Below are positions 20,164-27,354 of a stretch of 27,354 bases of DNA, piece by piece. The notes below the pieces were generated by a model, which was not told where the DNA came from, made no database searches, and worked only from the letters and a program-made list of their open reading frames with translations. The translations under genes and the position numbers were made by a program. The stretch spans positions 1 to 27,354 of the IMG/VR virus record IMGVR_UViG_3300010042_000019, one strand, 5' to 3'. The DNA is from a virus. Numbering within the stretch: position 1 is the first letter of the stretch; each line of letters opens with the position of its first letter.

Positions 20164-20436
20164 ATGAAGATTAAAACTATCAAGCTCGCAAACGGCGTCA
20201 CTATCCCTGGGCTTGTATCAACCTCAGTGAGTGTTATCGCTAATAACGGTTCAAACCTTAAGCGTCACATCGACATGGAGCTAGTGAATGGCATCTTAAT
20301 TAAGATCTCACTCCCTGGTGAACCGGCGTGCTTCACATCTCTAATGAACACTATCTACTTCCACGAGGATAAGGCTAATGATGCTCCAGTTGAATCAACG
20401 GAAGCTCCTAAAGGAACTGGTAAAAAGAAGTCGTAA
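20164..20436 (+). CDS. Small structural or packaging-associated protein
   Basis: A 90-aa protein, beta-rich in its first two-thirds (TIKLANGVTIPGLVSTSVSVIAN, MELVNGILIKISL), with a basic Lys-rich end (GTGKKKS) after a Thr/Pro linker. Its 3' end overlaps the large terminase gene by 59 bp. The function is unrecognised. Confidence 0.45.
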   Translation: MKIKTIKLANGVTIPGLVSTSVSVIANNGSNLKRHIDMELVNGILIKISLPGEPACFTSLMNTIYFHEDKANDAPVESTEAPKGTGKKKS

Positions 20437-21793
20437 GACTGTAGACTTTTTAGCCGATGCTCTTCCCCAACAGAGAAAGTTCATTGAAGACCCAAATAGG
20501 CTTAAGGCCATCCTTGCTACACGAAGAGCATCGAAGTCTTTCACCTTTGGGCTTTATGCGTTCAAAGAGGCACTAGAGAACCCTGGTGTTTCTATTCTTT
20601 ATATTGCGCTTACTCGTGAATCGGCCAAGAAGATCATGGTCAAGGATGTGATGAATGTTATTAATCGCAAATACAAACTCGGTGCCGTCCACAACAAGTC
20701 TGACTTATCTTACACCCTCCCAAATGGAAGCGTTATATATCTCCTCGGAGCTGATGCCGATGACGGCGAAAAAGAGAAGCTACTTGGCCAGAAGTATAAG
20801 CTTGTGGGTATTGATGAAGCGGCTTCTTACTCGATTAATCTCGAAGATCTAGTTTATAGAATCTTAAAGCCCGCAATGGCTGATCTACGTGGAACAATTG
20901 TCATGATCGGGACACCTGGTAACGTGACCCGTGGCCTCTTCTTTGAGGTGACGACAAGTAAGCGTCCTGACTGGTCTTGGTATCATTGGAAGGCGCTAGA
21001 TAACCACTTTGTGTCTTTACAGATCAAAGAGGAGATGGCTGATCTCATCAGGGCAAACCCCCTCATTGTTGAAACCCCACTGTGGAAACAGATGTATCTC
21101 GGTGAGTGGTTCATTGATGAAGAGAAGCTCGTTTATAAGTACAAAGAGGAGCGCAACACGGTTGATAAGCTGCCAGAGCTTAAGGGTTCAAGCCAGTGGT
21201 ACTACGTAATGGGCATAGATCTAGGCTATGAGGATGAGTCAGCCTTTGTGGTGGGCGCGTATAACGATTACGACCGCAATCTCTACATTGTGCATGATGA
21301 GGCTAAGGCTAAGATGGATGTGACCGAGGTCGCTAATAGAATCAAAGCCATCAATAAGCTCTTTCCAATTCACAAATGGATAGTCGATGGGGCCGCAAAG
21401 CAAGCCGTTGAGGAGATTAGACGACGACACGCTATTCCCTTAGAGGCTGCTGATAAGATGGGCAAGTCTGACTTTATCGAGATCATGAACGCTGACTTCA
21501 TCCAAGGTTATGTGAAGCTGCTTAAGGATAAGGCGGCAGATCTTGCAAGCGAGTATCTGACTTTAGTGTGGGATGAGAAGAGTTTAAGGCGCCAAGAGAA
21601 TCCGGCGTGCCCGAACCATAGAGCTGATGCCGCGCTTTATATGTATCGTTATTGCTATCAATTCTTTGCTCAGAAGTTCACACCCACACCTTTAGCCCAC
21701 ACTAAGGAAGCAGTAGAGATGTTCTTTGAGCAAGAGGCCGAGAAGCTTGCTAACCCCGAGGGGGTGAAGCCTTGGTGGGAAGCTGAGTGGTGA
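20378..21793 (+). CDS. terL: Terminase large subunit (DNA packaging ATPase/nuclease)
   Basis: A 471-aa motor protein. The ATPase domain has a Walker A-like loop ATRRASKSF (residues 47-55) and Walker B KLVGIDEAA with Asp146-Glu147, followed by a coupling motif TPGNVTRG. The nuclease domain has Asp281 in VMGIDLGYEDES, Asp337 in KWIVDGAA and Asp417 in NHRADAAL, the RNase-H-like acidic triad that cuts concatemers. It pumps DNA into the prohead at the portal vertex. The start is within the previous gene; SD GAGG precedes ATGATG. The next genes are a small protein and the portal, the usual packaging order. Confidence 0.93.
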   Translation: MMLQLNQRKLLKELVKRSRKTVDFLADALPQQRKFIEDPNRLKAILATRRASKSFTFGLYAFKEALENPGVSILYIALTRESAKKIMVKDVMNVINRKYKLGAVHNKSDLSYTLPNGSVIYLLGADADDGEKEKLLGQKYKLVGIDEAASYSINLEDLVYRILKPAMADLRGTIVMIGTPGNVTRGLFFEVTTSKRPDWSWYHWKALDNHFVSLQIKEEMADLIRANPLIVETPLWKQMYLGEWFIDEEKLVYKYKEERNTVDKLPELKGSSQWYYVMGIDLGYEDESAFVVGAYNDYDRNLYIVHDEAKAKMDVTEVANRIKAINKLFPIHKWIVDGAAKQAVEEIRRRHAIPLEAADKMGKSDFIEIMNADFIQGYVKLLKDKAADLASEYLTLVWDEKSLRRQENPACPNHRADAALYMYRYCYQFFAQKFTPTPLAHTKEAVEMFFEQEAEKLANPEGVKPWWEAEW

Positions 21794-21796
21794 TAA

Positions 21797-21822
21797 TGGA
21801 ACGCTCTCCATATCTGTATGGA
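21797..21822 (+). promoter_or_regulatory. TGGAACGCTCTC-type hairpin over the start of the next gene
   Basis: TGGAACGCTCTCC followed by stem TCCATA-TCTG-TATGGA; the ATG at 21818 lies within the right arm and no SD is close to it. The first 12 bases recur at 24864-24875 before another hairpin. Translational control or processing is likely. Confidence 0.5.
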
Positions 21823-22042
21823 TGAGAAAACTCCCAAAAAGCTTATTAAAACGCTAAAAGACCTCGAAAAAGTGGTCATTTTAGCTAAGAAACACAATAT
21901 TGATTCTATCACTATCGAGGGAATTCAGATCTCGATACCTAAAGTAATCCCACCCATGACTAGAGCTGATGCCAAGGTAGACACTCGCTCTGCTGCCGAA
22001 AGAGATGAAGATTTACTCTTTAACGATTCTTTTGGAGATTAA
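21818..22042 (+). CDS. Small protein between terminase and portal
   Basis: A 74-aa Lys-rich protein with two helices (LIKTLKDLEKVVILAKKHNI) and a beta segment (SITIEGIQISIPK), then an acidic tail (ERDEDLLFNDSFGD). Its ATG lies inside a hairpin and lacks a near SD (GGA is 17 bp upstream), so expression may be weak or controlled. Located between terL and portal, as are small head accessory genes in other phages. Function unrecognised. Confidence 0.45.
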   Translation: MDEKTPKKLIKTLKDLEKVVILAKKHNIDSITIEGIQISIPKVIPPMTRADAKVDTRSAAERDEDLLFNDSFGD

Positions 22043-22046
22043 CTAA

Positions 22047-23951
22047 GTGAGCACAAAACCTATTCAGACCGCGACCTATGGTGACGTAGCCGATAAGAAG
22101 GACATCAAAGTTCAATGGTGGGGTGACGACATCCCAGAGAAGGATGTTTATCAGCACGTTAATGGTGTCTGTAAATCCATCATTGACCGGCAATCATGGC
22201 GCTATACCAATAACATCAGGTACGCGAGACTCTACGCAAACCTCGATCTCTTAGGCTTCTATGGGACTATGTTCAGCCGTGCGGCTAATACGCCGTTGAA
22301 AGCTGCGAGGATCACCTTAAACGTGTGTAAGGCAACGGTTGATACTGCGGCCTCAAAGATCGCAAAGAACCGCCCTAAGCCTCGATTCCTTACTAATGCT
22401 GGCGACTGGTCTCAAAAGAACAGAGCAAAGAAGCTGACTAAATATGTAGCAGGTAACTTTGAGGCCGAGAACCTTTACGAAAAAGGCCAAGCAAGCTTTG
22501 TGGACTCATGTGTAATGGGAACCGGCTTCATTAAGACCTATAAAGACAAGTCCTCAGGGAAGGTCTGTTATGACCGTGTGCTTACTGATGAGATGATCAT
22601 TGATGAGGCAGATGGAATGTATGGCGAGCCAAGAACCATCTACCAACAGAAGTATGTGGATCGCTCGGTCCTTATTGCCATGTTCCCTAACAAGCGCGAG
22701 ATGATTAAGAAAGCCACTGGCGGCATTGAGGGTGATGTTTCATCCCTAACCTCTTGTGATTTACTCTTAGTTCGCGAAGGGTGGCATTTAAGATCAAATG
22801 AACAAGCTAAAGATGGCCGTCACTGTATGGTCATTGATAACTGTACGCTATTTAGCGAAGAATATAAAAAAGACTACTTTCCGTTTTCATCCCTTAGATG
22901 GTCTCCTCGCCAAGTAGGTTACTTTGGCGCGGGTCTTATTGAAGAGATTACAGGCATTCAGCTAGAGCTTAATAAGCTCATGCGTAACGTACAGATGGGC
23001 CAACACCTATCATGTATTCCAAGAGTCTTTATTGAGAATGGTTCTCAGGTAAACCTAAAGGCTATCTCAAACGAGATCGGTGCGATCATTAAGTACTCGG
23101 GCACAAAACCCTCAAGTGAGGTGTGGCAGGGCATGGCCCCTGAGGTATATCAATACATTCAATATCTATTCATGAAGGCCTTTGAGGTTCCAGGCATAAG
23201 CCTTATGTCAGCGACATCAAAGAAACCTGAAGGATTAGACTCGGGCGTTGCCATTCGTGAAGCTCAGGACATCGAGACTGAACGCTTTATCTTGCAGGGC
23301 CAGCGCTATGAGAACTTCTATATGGAGATCGCTAAGCAAACGATAGATCTATCTAAAGACCTCTTTGAAGAGCTTAAAGAAGAGAACCGCGAGCTTAAAG
23401 TTAAGGCCAAGATGGGTAAGTTCATCGAGTCGATCAATTGGAAAGACGTTTGCTTAAAAGATGACGACTTCATCATGCAGGTCTTCCCAACATCACTCCT
23501 TCCATCAACTCCTGAGGGTCGTTTGCAAACCACGCAAGAGCTAATTGCTGCCGGATTCATTGATAAAGAAATGGGCATGGCGCTTTTAGATTTCCCAGAT
23601 CTCGAAGGGTTTATGTCTCTACAAACTGCCGCTATTGATGACATCACAATGCTTCTTGAGAACATGGTCGAGCACGGTGAGTACCAAGTGCCTGAGCCTT
23701 TCATGAACCTCGTGTTAGCTGTGAAGATGACTCAAAGTGCTTATCTACGAGGCAAAACAGAGAAGGTGCCAGAGGGAAGATTAGAACTCCTTCGCCAGTT
23801 CATGGATGATTGCAACACACTCATCAACATGGCGGCATCTGCTGCTCAACCTCAACCCCCGGCAATGCCTGAGATGCAAGGGGCGGCACCAATAGCTGTG
23901 CCTGAGGCACCACCTACAAGTGATTTATTACCGCCAATGCCTGCGGCGTAA
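22047..23951 (+). CDS. Portal protein
   Basis: A 634-aa protein starting with GTG, with SD GGAG 10 bp upstream. Features of podovirus-type portals: early QWWGDDIPEKDVYQHV, ARITLNVCKATVDTAASKIAKNRPKPRF, an LTDEMIIDE block, RWSPRQVGYFGAGLIEEITGIQLELNKLMRNVQ, and SGVAIREAQDIE, with a C-terminal Ala/Pro/Gln-rich tail. Twelve copies form the ring at one vertex through which DNA enters. It follows terL and precedes scaffold and capsid, in the standard order. No frame disruption seen. Confidence 0.9.
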   Translation: MSTKPIQTATYGDVADKKDIKVQWWGDDIPEKDVYQHVNGVCKSIIDRQSWRYTNNIRYARLYANLDLLGFYGTMFSRAANTPLKAARITLNVCKATVDTAASKIAKNRPKPRFLTNAGDWSQKNRAKKLTKYVAGNFEAENLYEKGQASFVDSCVMGTGFIKTYKDKSSGKVCYDRVLTDEMIIDEADGMYGEPRTIYQQKYVDRSVLIAMFPNKREMIKKATGGIEGDVSSLTSCDLLLVREGWHLRSNEQAKDGRHCMVIDNCTLFSEEYKKDYFPFSSLRWSPRQVGYFGAGLIEEITGIQLELNKLMRNVQMGQHLSCIPRVFIENGSQVNLKAISNEIGAIIKYSGTKPSSEVWQGMAPEVYQYIQYLFMKAFEVPGISLMSATSKKPEGLDSGVAIREAQDIETERFILQGQRYENFYMEIAKQTIDLSKDLFEELKEENRELKVKAKMGKFIESINWKDVCLKDDDFIMQVFPTSLLPSTPEGRLQTTQELIAAGFIDKEMGMALLDFPDLEGFMSLQTAAIDDITMLLENMVEHGEYQVPEPFMNLVLAVKMTQSAYLRGKTEKVPEGRLELLRQFMDDCNTLINMAASAAQPQPPAMPEMQGAAPIAVPEAPPTSDLLPPMPAA

Positions 23952-23987
23952 AGCACGGCTTAACCTAATAGACTAAGGAATGAACAA

Positions 23988-24863
23988 ATGAGTGAATTAG
24001 CACAGAACATAGTCGCGGGTGTTGCGCCCACGGCTCCGGTCACAGAAGCACCTGTCACGCCAGAAGCGGTCAGCCCCGAACAAGATATTAGCTCTGCTCG
24101 CTTTGCCCATCTCTCTAAGCGTGAAAACGAGTTACGTATTAGAGCAAAGGCTGTAGCTGATGCTGAGAAGCGCGCCAAGGACCTTGAAGACAAGTACACC
24201 ACAAGTCTCACTAAGTTCTCTAAAGACTCGATCATGAAGAGCCCTAAGACGTTCTTACAAGAGAACAGCATGAGCCTTGAGGACTTTATTAAAGCCTCTA
24301 TCGCTGAAGCCGATGGTGTTACTTTAGAGCCAGACCTTAAGGATGAGTTAGCTGAGATCAAAAAGCGCCTATCTGATAAGGAAGCAAAAGAGATTGCCGA
24401 TAAAGTAGCGGCTGATCAAGCGGCAGAGGTCGCAGCTAAAGCCACCTACATTAAAAGTCTCACGGCATTTATTACCGCCGATCAAGACGCCTATGAACTC
24501 ATCAACGCTTACGAAGCCTATGATTCCGTTTACGAGGTGATGGAGACCTATTTCACCGAGCATGGTAAAATGTATAGTGAAGATCCGGTGGAGCACGCGA
24601 AGTGGGCCTCTGAACAGGTTGAGGACTACATCTTTAAGTACATCGACAAGGGTCGTAACGCTAAGAAGTTCAAACCAAAAGAAGAACCAATTGTGGAAGA
24701 TCCAAATCTCGCTGAACCTTTTAAGGTCACTGAGAAGCTTGTGACTGCGCCCACTCTCACGAACAAAACAACAACTGCTACTCTTGCCACTCCAAATGTT
24801 GCTCAAACAGATGAAGATCGCATGAAAGCGGCCATTGCTTTAATGAAAGCCGGTAAAAAATAG
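23988..24863 (+). CDS. Scaffold / head assembly protein
   Basis: A 291-aa acidic, Ala/Glu/Lys-rich helical protein with long coiled-coil stretches (ENELRIRAKAVADAEKRAKD, LKDELAEIKKRLSDKEAKE), a Pro/Ala-rich N-terminus, a Thr-rich linker and a short basic end (MKAAIALMKAGKK). Directly between portal and major capsid genes, the expected place of a scaffolding protein that guides prohead assembly and leaves before packaging. The basic C-terminal end fits capsid-binding tails of scaffolds. No protease motif is seen. Confidence 0.82.
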   Translation: MSELAQNIVAGVAPTAPVTEAPVTPEAVSPEQDISSARFAHLSKRENELRIRAKAVADAEKRAKDLEDKYTTSLTKFSKDSIMKSPKTFLQENSMSLEDFIKASIAEADGVTLEPDLKDELAEIKKRLSDKEAKEIADKVAADQAAEVAAKATYIKSLTAFITADQDAYELINAYEAYDSVYEVMETYFTEHGKMYSEDPVEHAKWASEQVEDYIFKYIDKGRNAKKFKPKEEPIVEDPNLAEPFKVTEKLVTAPTLTNKTTTATLATPNVAQTDEDRMKAAIALMKAGKK

Positions 24864-24890
24864 TGGAACGCTCTCTACATTGGTAGAGAG
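24864..24890 (+). promoter_or_regulatory. TGGAACGCTCTC hairpin after the scaffold gene
   Basis: TGGAACG then the perfect stem CTCTCTAC-ATTG-GTAGAGAG (8 bp). It has no T-run. The same 12 bases start the hairpin at 21797. Both lie directly after a stop codon in the head operon, so an RNA-processing or stability site is a reasonable guess. Confidence 0.5.
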
Positions 24891-24943
24891 TTACTTAAAG
24901 AACTATTTTAGGCTCACGTTTAAGACCAATAAGAAGCCAAGCT

Positions 24944-24977
24944 CTAATTTTTAATCATCAAACAACTAAAAAATTAG
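24944..24977 (+). promoter_or_regulatory. AT-rich hairpin in the capsid gene leader
   Basis: CTAATTTTT (24944-24952) pairs perfectly with AAAAATTAG (24969-24977) and lies immediately before the SD GAGG (24979-24982). It would hold the region upstream of the SD as a helix and may protect or modulate the message for the capsid gene. Confidence 0.4.
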
Positions 24978-24989
24978 TGAGGTATTTTT

Positions 24990-26210
24990 ATGTCATTGAA
25001 TATGACCACATTCGCACCAGCCCTTAAACAACTTTACCCTCGTGATAAAGTATTAAACCTAGTTTACAAAGATAACCCATGGATGGCTTTATGCCCTAAG
25101 ATGGAATCATTCTATGGTGCAAACCTAGTGATTGCATTGATCTACGGAAACCCACAAGGTCGCTCTCAGGACTTCACACAAGCTCAAGCTCGTGGCCAAG
25201 TTACTAGCTCCCTCTTGCAGCGTTTTACTCTTGTTCGTGTTCACGATTACTCTATTGCTACTATTGATAACGAGACTTTGCTTGCATCTGAAAACGATGA
25301 AGGCGCTCTTTTATCAGCAGCTTCTACAGAGATTGATGGCGCGATTCAGTCACTTTCTCGCTCGATTGCAGTACAAATGTACAGAACAGGCTTCGGTGGT
25401 ATCGGTGTTATCGGCGCGGGCACTACTGGTTCATCTATTGTTCTTACTAACGCTGCTGACATCACAAACTTTGAAGTAGGTATGGTTCTTGTTGATTCTG
25501 CTGTTGAAAACACGGGCGCTCTAGCTAACGCTGGTGCATCAGTAACAATTCAAACAATCAACCGTGATGCCGGAACAATGACTGTTTCTGCAAACACTTT
25601 TGCGGCTGACATTGGCTACACTCTCTTTGTTAAAGGTGACAGACAAGATACAGCTAACCCTGTAGCTCTTATGACATCTGGTCTTAAGGCTTGGATCCCA
25701 GCTACTGCGCCTACATCAACATTGTTCTTCGGTGTGGATCGCTCGGTAGATGTTACTCGCCTTGGTGGCCAACGCTTTGACGGTCGTAACCTTCCAATTG
25801 AAGAGGCTCTAGTTCGCGCGGCGGCCCTAGTAGCTCGTGAAGGTGGAAAGCTTGATCATTACTTCATGGATTACGAGAAGTACTCTGATCTTGAGAACTC
25901 TTTAGGAGCGAAAGTTCAGTACATTGATTTGCTAGCCCCTGCACAAGTAGCGTTTAGAGGTATCGTGATCAATGGTCCTCGCGGCCCGATCAAAATCGTA
26001 CCTGATCAAAACTGTCCACAAGGTGCTGTGTTTGGTTTGCAGCTTGATACTTGGAAGCTCTACACGCTTGGAGACGCAGTTCGTGTTGTTGAAGCTGATG
26101 GCTTGCCATTACTTCGCCAAACAAACGCCGATGGTGTTGAGGTTCGTTACGCATACTACGGTAACTTAGGTTGTCGTGGTCCCGGCTATAATGTCCAAGT
26201 ACTTGTATAA
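24990..26210 (+). CDS. Major capsid protein
   Basis: A 406-aa protein with features of podovirus-type capsids: N-terminal ALKQLYPRDKVLNLVYKDNPWMALCPKMESF, early FTQAQARGQVTSS, an Ala/Gly/Thr-rich middle with repeated strands, and a C-terminal beta-rich part (GCRGPGYNVQVLV). It follows the scaffold gene, has its own leader with SD GAGG, and ends at a strong terminator, as expected for the most-expressed head gene. HK97-type fold is expected from family knowledge but not visible directly. Confidence 0.88.
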   Translation: MSLNMTTFAPALKQLYPRDKVLNLVYKDNPWMALCPKMESFYGANLVIALIYGNPQGRSQDFTQAQARGQVTSSLLQRFTLVRVHDYSIATIDNETLLASENDEGALLSAASTEIDGAIQSLSRSIAVQMYRTGFGGIGVIGAGTTGSSIVLTNAADITNFEVGMVLVDSAVENTGALANAGASVTIQTINRDAGTMTVSANTFAADIGYTLFVKGDRQDTANPVALMTSGLKAWIPATAPTSTLFFGVDRSVDVTRLGGQRFDGRNLPIEEALVRAAALVAREGGKLDHYFMDYEKYSDLENSLGAKVQYIDLLAPAQVAFRGIVINGPRGPIKIVPDQNCPQGAVFGLQLDTWKLYTLGDAVRVVEADGLPLLRQTNADGVEVRYAYYGNLGCRGPGYNVQVLV

Positions 26211-26219
26211 TTGATTTGA

Positions 26220-26243
26220 GGGAGAGTTTCGGCTCTCCTTTTT
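26220..26243 (+). terminator. Intrinsic terminator after the capsid gene
   Basis: GGAGAG-TTTCGG-CTCTCC followed by TTTTT, starting 10 bases after the capsid stop. A second small hairpin AAACC-TTCG-GGTTT (26270-26283) lies before the next SD. Head genes downstream may be read through or have their own promoter. Confidence 0.9.
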
Positions 26244-26295
26244 CCTTAGTAAGAGTTTAACAATATAAAAAACCTTCGGGTTTATGGGGTAAGAG

Positions 26296-26730
26296 ATGGC
26301 TTCACGCAGATTTCAACAATTCAGATACTCAATGGAACAACAAGTAGTCGAGCTATTCGGCACGCTCTCAATCGGCGCCTCTGGTGCTGTATCAGCTTTT
26401 TATGGTGGTGGGATTTCTAACATCGTAAAAGAGACAGCGGCTGGGCAATACTCAATCACGCTTGATGCAAAATACTACAAGTTCCTAGGTTTTGACTACA
26501 ATCTAGTCGATGATGGTATTTCACAAATCTCAGCAATTCAGATCCTAGAGGATCCGGCGACATTCCAAGCTGATGTAATGGCTGACTCTACATTTAAAAT
26601 TCAATTGCTCGCTCCGACAAGCTCATCTGTCACGACTTCAATCGCTGCAAACGCGGCTGATGGCGCTCAGGTTATGTTTAGAATCACAGTGAGAAACACT
26701 TCAATTAATTACAACGGATCTTCAACATGA
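26296..26730 (+). CDS. Head structural protein (decoration or fibre-like)
   Basis: A 144-aa protein just after the capsid terminator. It has a basic start (ASRRFQQFRYSMEQQVVELFG) then beta-rich segments with Ser/Gly/Ala (LSIGASGAVSAFYGGGI, AGQYSITLDAKYYKFLGF) and a C-terminal strand (MFRITVRNTSINY). This composition fits a capsid decoration or head-completion protein. The SD-like GGGG-TAAGAG precedes ATG; the stop is coupled to the next gene. Confidence 0.6.
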   Translation: MASRRFQQFRYSMEQQVVELFGTLSIGASGAVSAFYGGGISNIVKETAAGQYSITLDAKYYKFLGFDYNLVDDGISQISAIQILEDPATFQADVMADSTFKIQLLAPTSSSVTTSIAANAADGAQVMFRITVRNTSINYNGSST

Positions 26731-27002
26731 TGATGCTCGGTGGTGACAAGAAAAAGATGGCCACCGCTATCGTTAGTGGCTTGGGCGCAAGTAAAGAAAT
26801 TGATAGCGCTAAACCAGAAGTAGATGCTGATGCTGGTCATCACGCCGCTATGGATGAGTTTATCTCAGCAGTTCACTCGAAAGATTCTAAGGGCGCTCAC
26901 CGCGCTCTTATGAATCACAGAGCACTTTGTGACACGGCTGATGAATATCAAGCACAAGATACCGCTGGTAACGAAGCTAACCGTCAAAACTATAATGACT
27001 AG
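26727..27002 (+). CDS. Small head-module protein, unknown function
   Basis: A 91-aa protein, start coupled by ATGA to the previous gene. It has His/Asp/Ala-rich helical segments (GHHAAMDEFISAVHSKDSKGAHRALMNHRAL). The His pairs suggest metal binding but no known motif. Located between a head protein and the connector gene, so it probably belongs to head completion. The AVHSKDSKGAHRAL pattern resembles short proteins in phage head operons, without assigned function. Confidence 0.5.
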   Translation: MMMLGGDKKKMATAIVSGLGASKEIDSAKPEVDADAGHHAAMDEFISAVHSKDSKGAHRALMNHRALCDTADEYQAQDTAGNEANRQNYND

Positions 27003-27010
27003 GGGTATTC

Positions 27011-27354
27011 ATGGCAGTAACCCTTGCATCTCTTAACGAACAAGTTCGACAAAGAGCTGATATGCAGAACTCAGGCTTCGTTACTAACGAGGAGCTGAAT
27101 CTCTATATTAATAACTCGCAATTTGAGCTTTATGATCTCCTTGTGTCTCGTTACGAGGACTACTTCCTTAAGATTGATCTTCTCACGGGCCTTCCACCTG
27201 AGTTCACTTTAGCTGGTGGTGCGAACACTTATGATTTGCCTGAGGACTTCTATAAACTCCTAGGTCTTGATCTGCTTTTAGATGCTGGTTTGAACTCTTG
27301 GTACTCGCTTGTGAAGTGGAACTTTGCTGAGCGCTCGACACTTCAAAACTCAAA
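27011..27354 (+). CDS. Head-tail connector / adaptor protein, N-terminal part (3' partial)
   Basis: ATG at 27011 with an AGGGG site 6 bp upstream; the frame stays open to the window end, so the gene is cut. The 114 residues seen start TLASLNEQVRQRADM and have FVTNEELNLYINNSQFELYDLLVSRYEDYF, typical of phage connector/adaptor proteins (-qRaDmxxxxFVtdxElnxYIN-S-xELYDLLVs-yedYy). They form a ring between portal and tail. Confidence 0.75.
   Translation, partial: MAVTLASLNEQVRQRADMQNSGFVTNEELNLYINNSQFELYDLLVSRYEDYFLKIDLLTGLPPEFTLAGGANTYDLPEDFYKLLGLDLLLDAGLNSWYSLVKWNFAERSTLQNS

Noticed and set aside
1-27354. CRISPR arrays
   Set aside because: No set of regularly spaced direct repeats of 20-40 bp was seen; the short repeats found are 5-15 bp.

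Overview
The window reads as part of the genome of a tailed double-stranded DNA phage (or prophage), probably podovirus-like, infecting a diderm (Gram-negative-type) bacterium. Evidence: a packaging and head module (large terminase, portal, scaffold, major capsid protein, connector) on the right, the end of a tail-fibre-type gene on the left, a CHAP-type endolysin next to lipoprotein genes, very dense packing with dozens of ATGA/GTGA start-stop overlaps, clear Shine-Dalgarno sites, and no rRNA, tRNA or host housekeeping genes. The left-end structural genes and the right-end head genes are probably joined outside the window (circular or permuted map). The host cannot be named from the sequence.

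Layout: 1-1656 (+) holds the end of a tail fibre/tip gene and three small late genes. 1643-3939 (-) is a leftward early operon: DUF1064-like nuclease, a 35-aa membrane peptide, an Erf-type single-strand annealing protein and a replication-initiator-like protein with possible iterons inside it. 4015-4238 is a divergent control region with three TAATGG boxes at exact 10-bp spacing. 4239-6130 (+) carries a small protein, a lipoprotein, an XRE regulator, a helix-turn-helix protein and an IS66-Orf2-like protein.

6182-10587 (+) is the most interesting part: a ubiquitin-like modification cassette. It has a 70-aa ubiquitin-like protein with a near-terminal Gly-Gly, an 812-aa protein with a possible divergent E2-like region, a JAMM/JAB metallopeptidase with a complete motif, and an E1/ThiF-like adenylyltransferase. 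The order Ubl, E2?, DUB, E1 matches bacterial Bil-type antiviral operons, but here it lies in a phage genome. A terminator-like hairpin between the Ubl gene and the rest suggests excess Ubl synthesis. A structured intergenic RNA candidate follows the E1 gene.

10832-15899 (+) is a translationally coupled run of small genes (coiled-coil, zinc-ribbon, single-TM peptides). 15977-17989 is a lysis region (small membrane protein, out-of-frame overlapping lipoprotein, CHAP endolysin). 18085-27354 is the packaging/head module, with an orphan DNA methyltransferase and a GNAT acetyltransferase between possible small-terminase genes and the large terminase, then portal, scaffold, capsid, a strong terminator, and the start of a head-tail connector gene cut by the window end.
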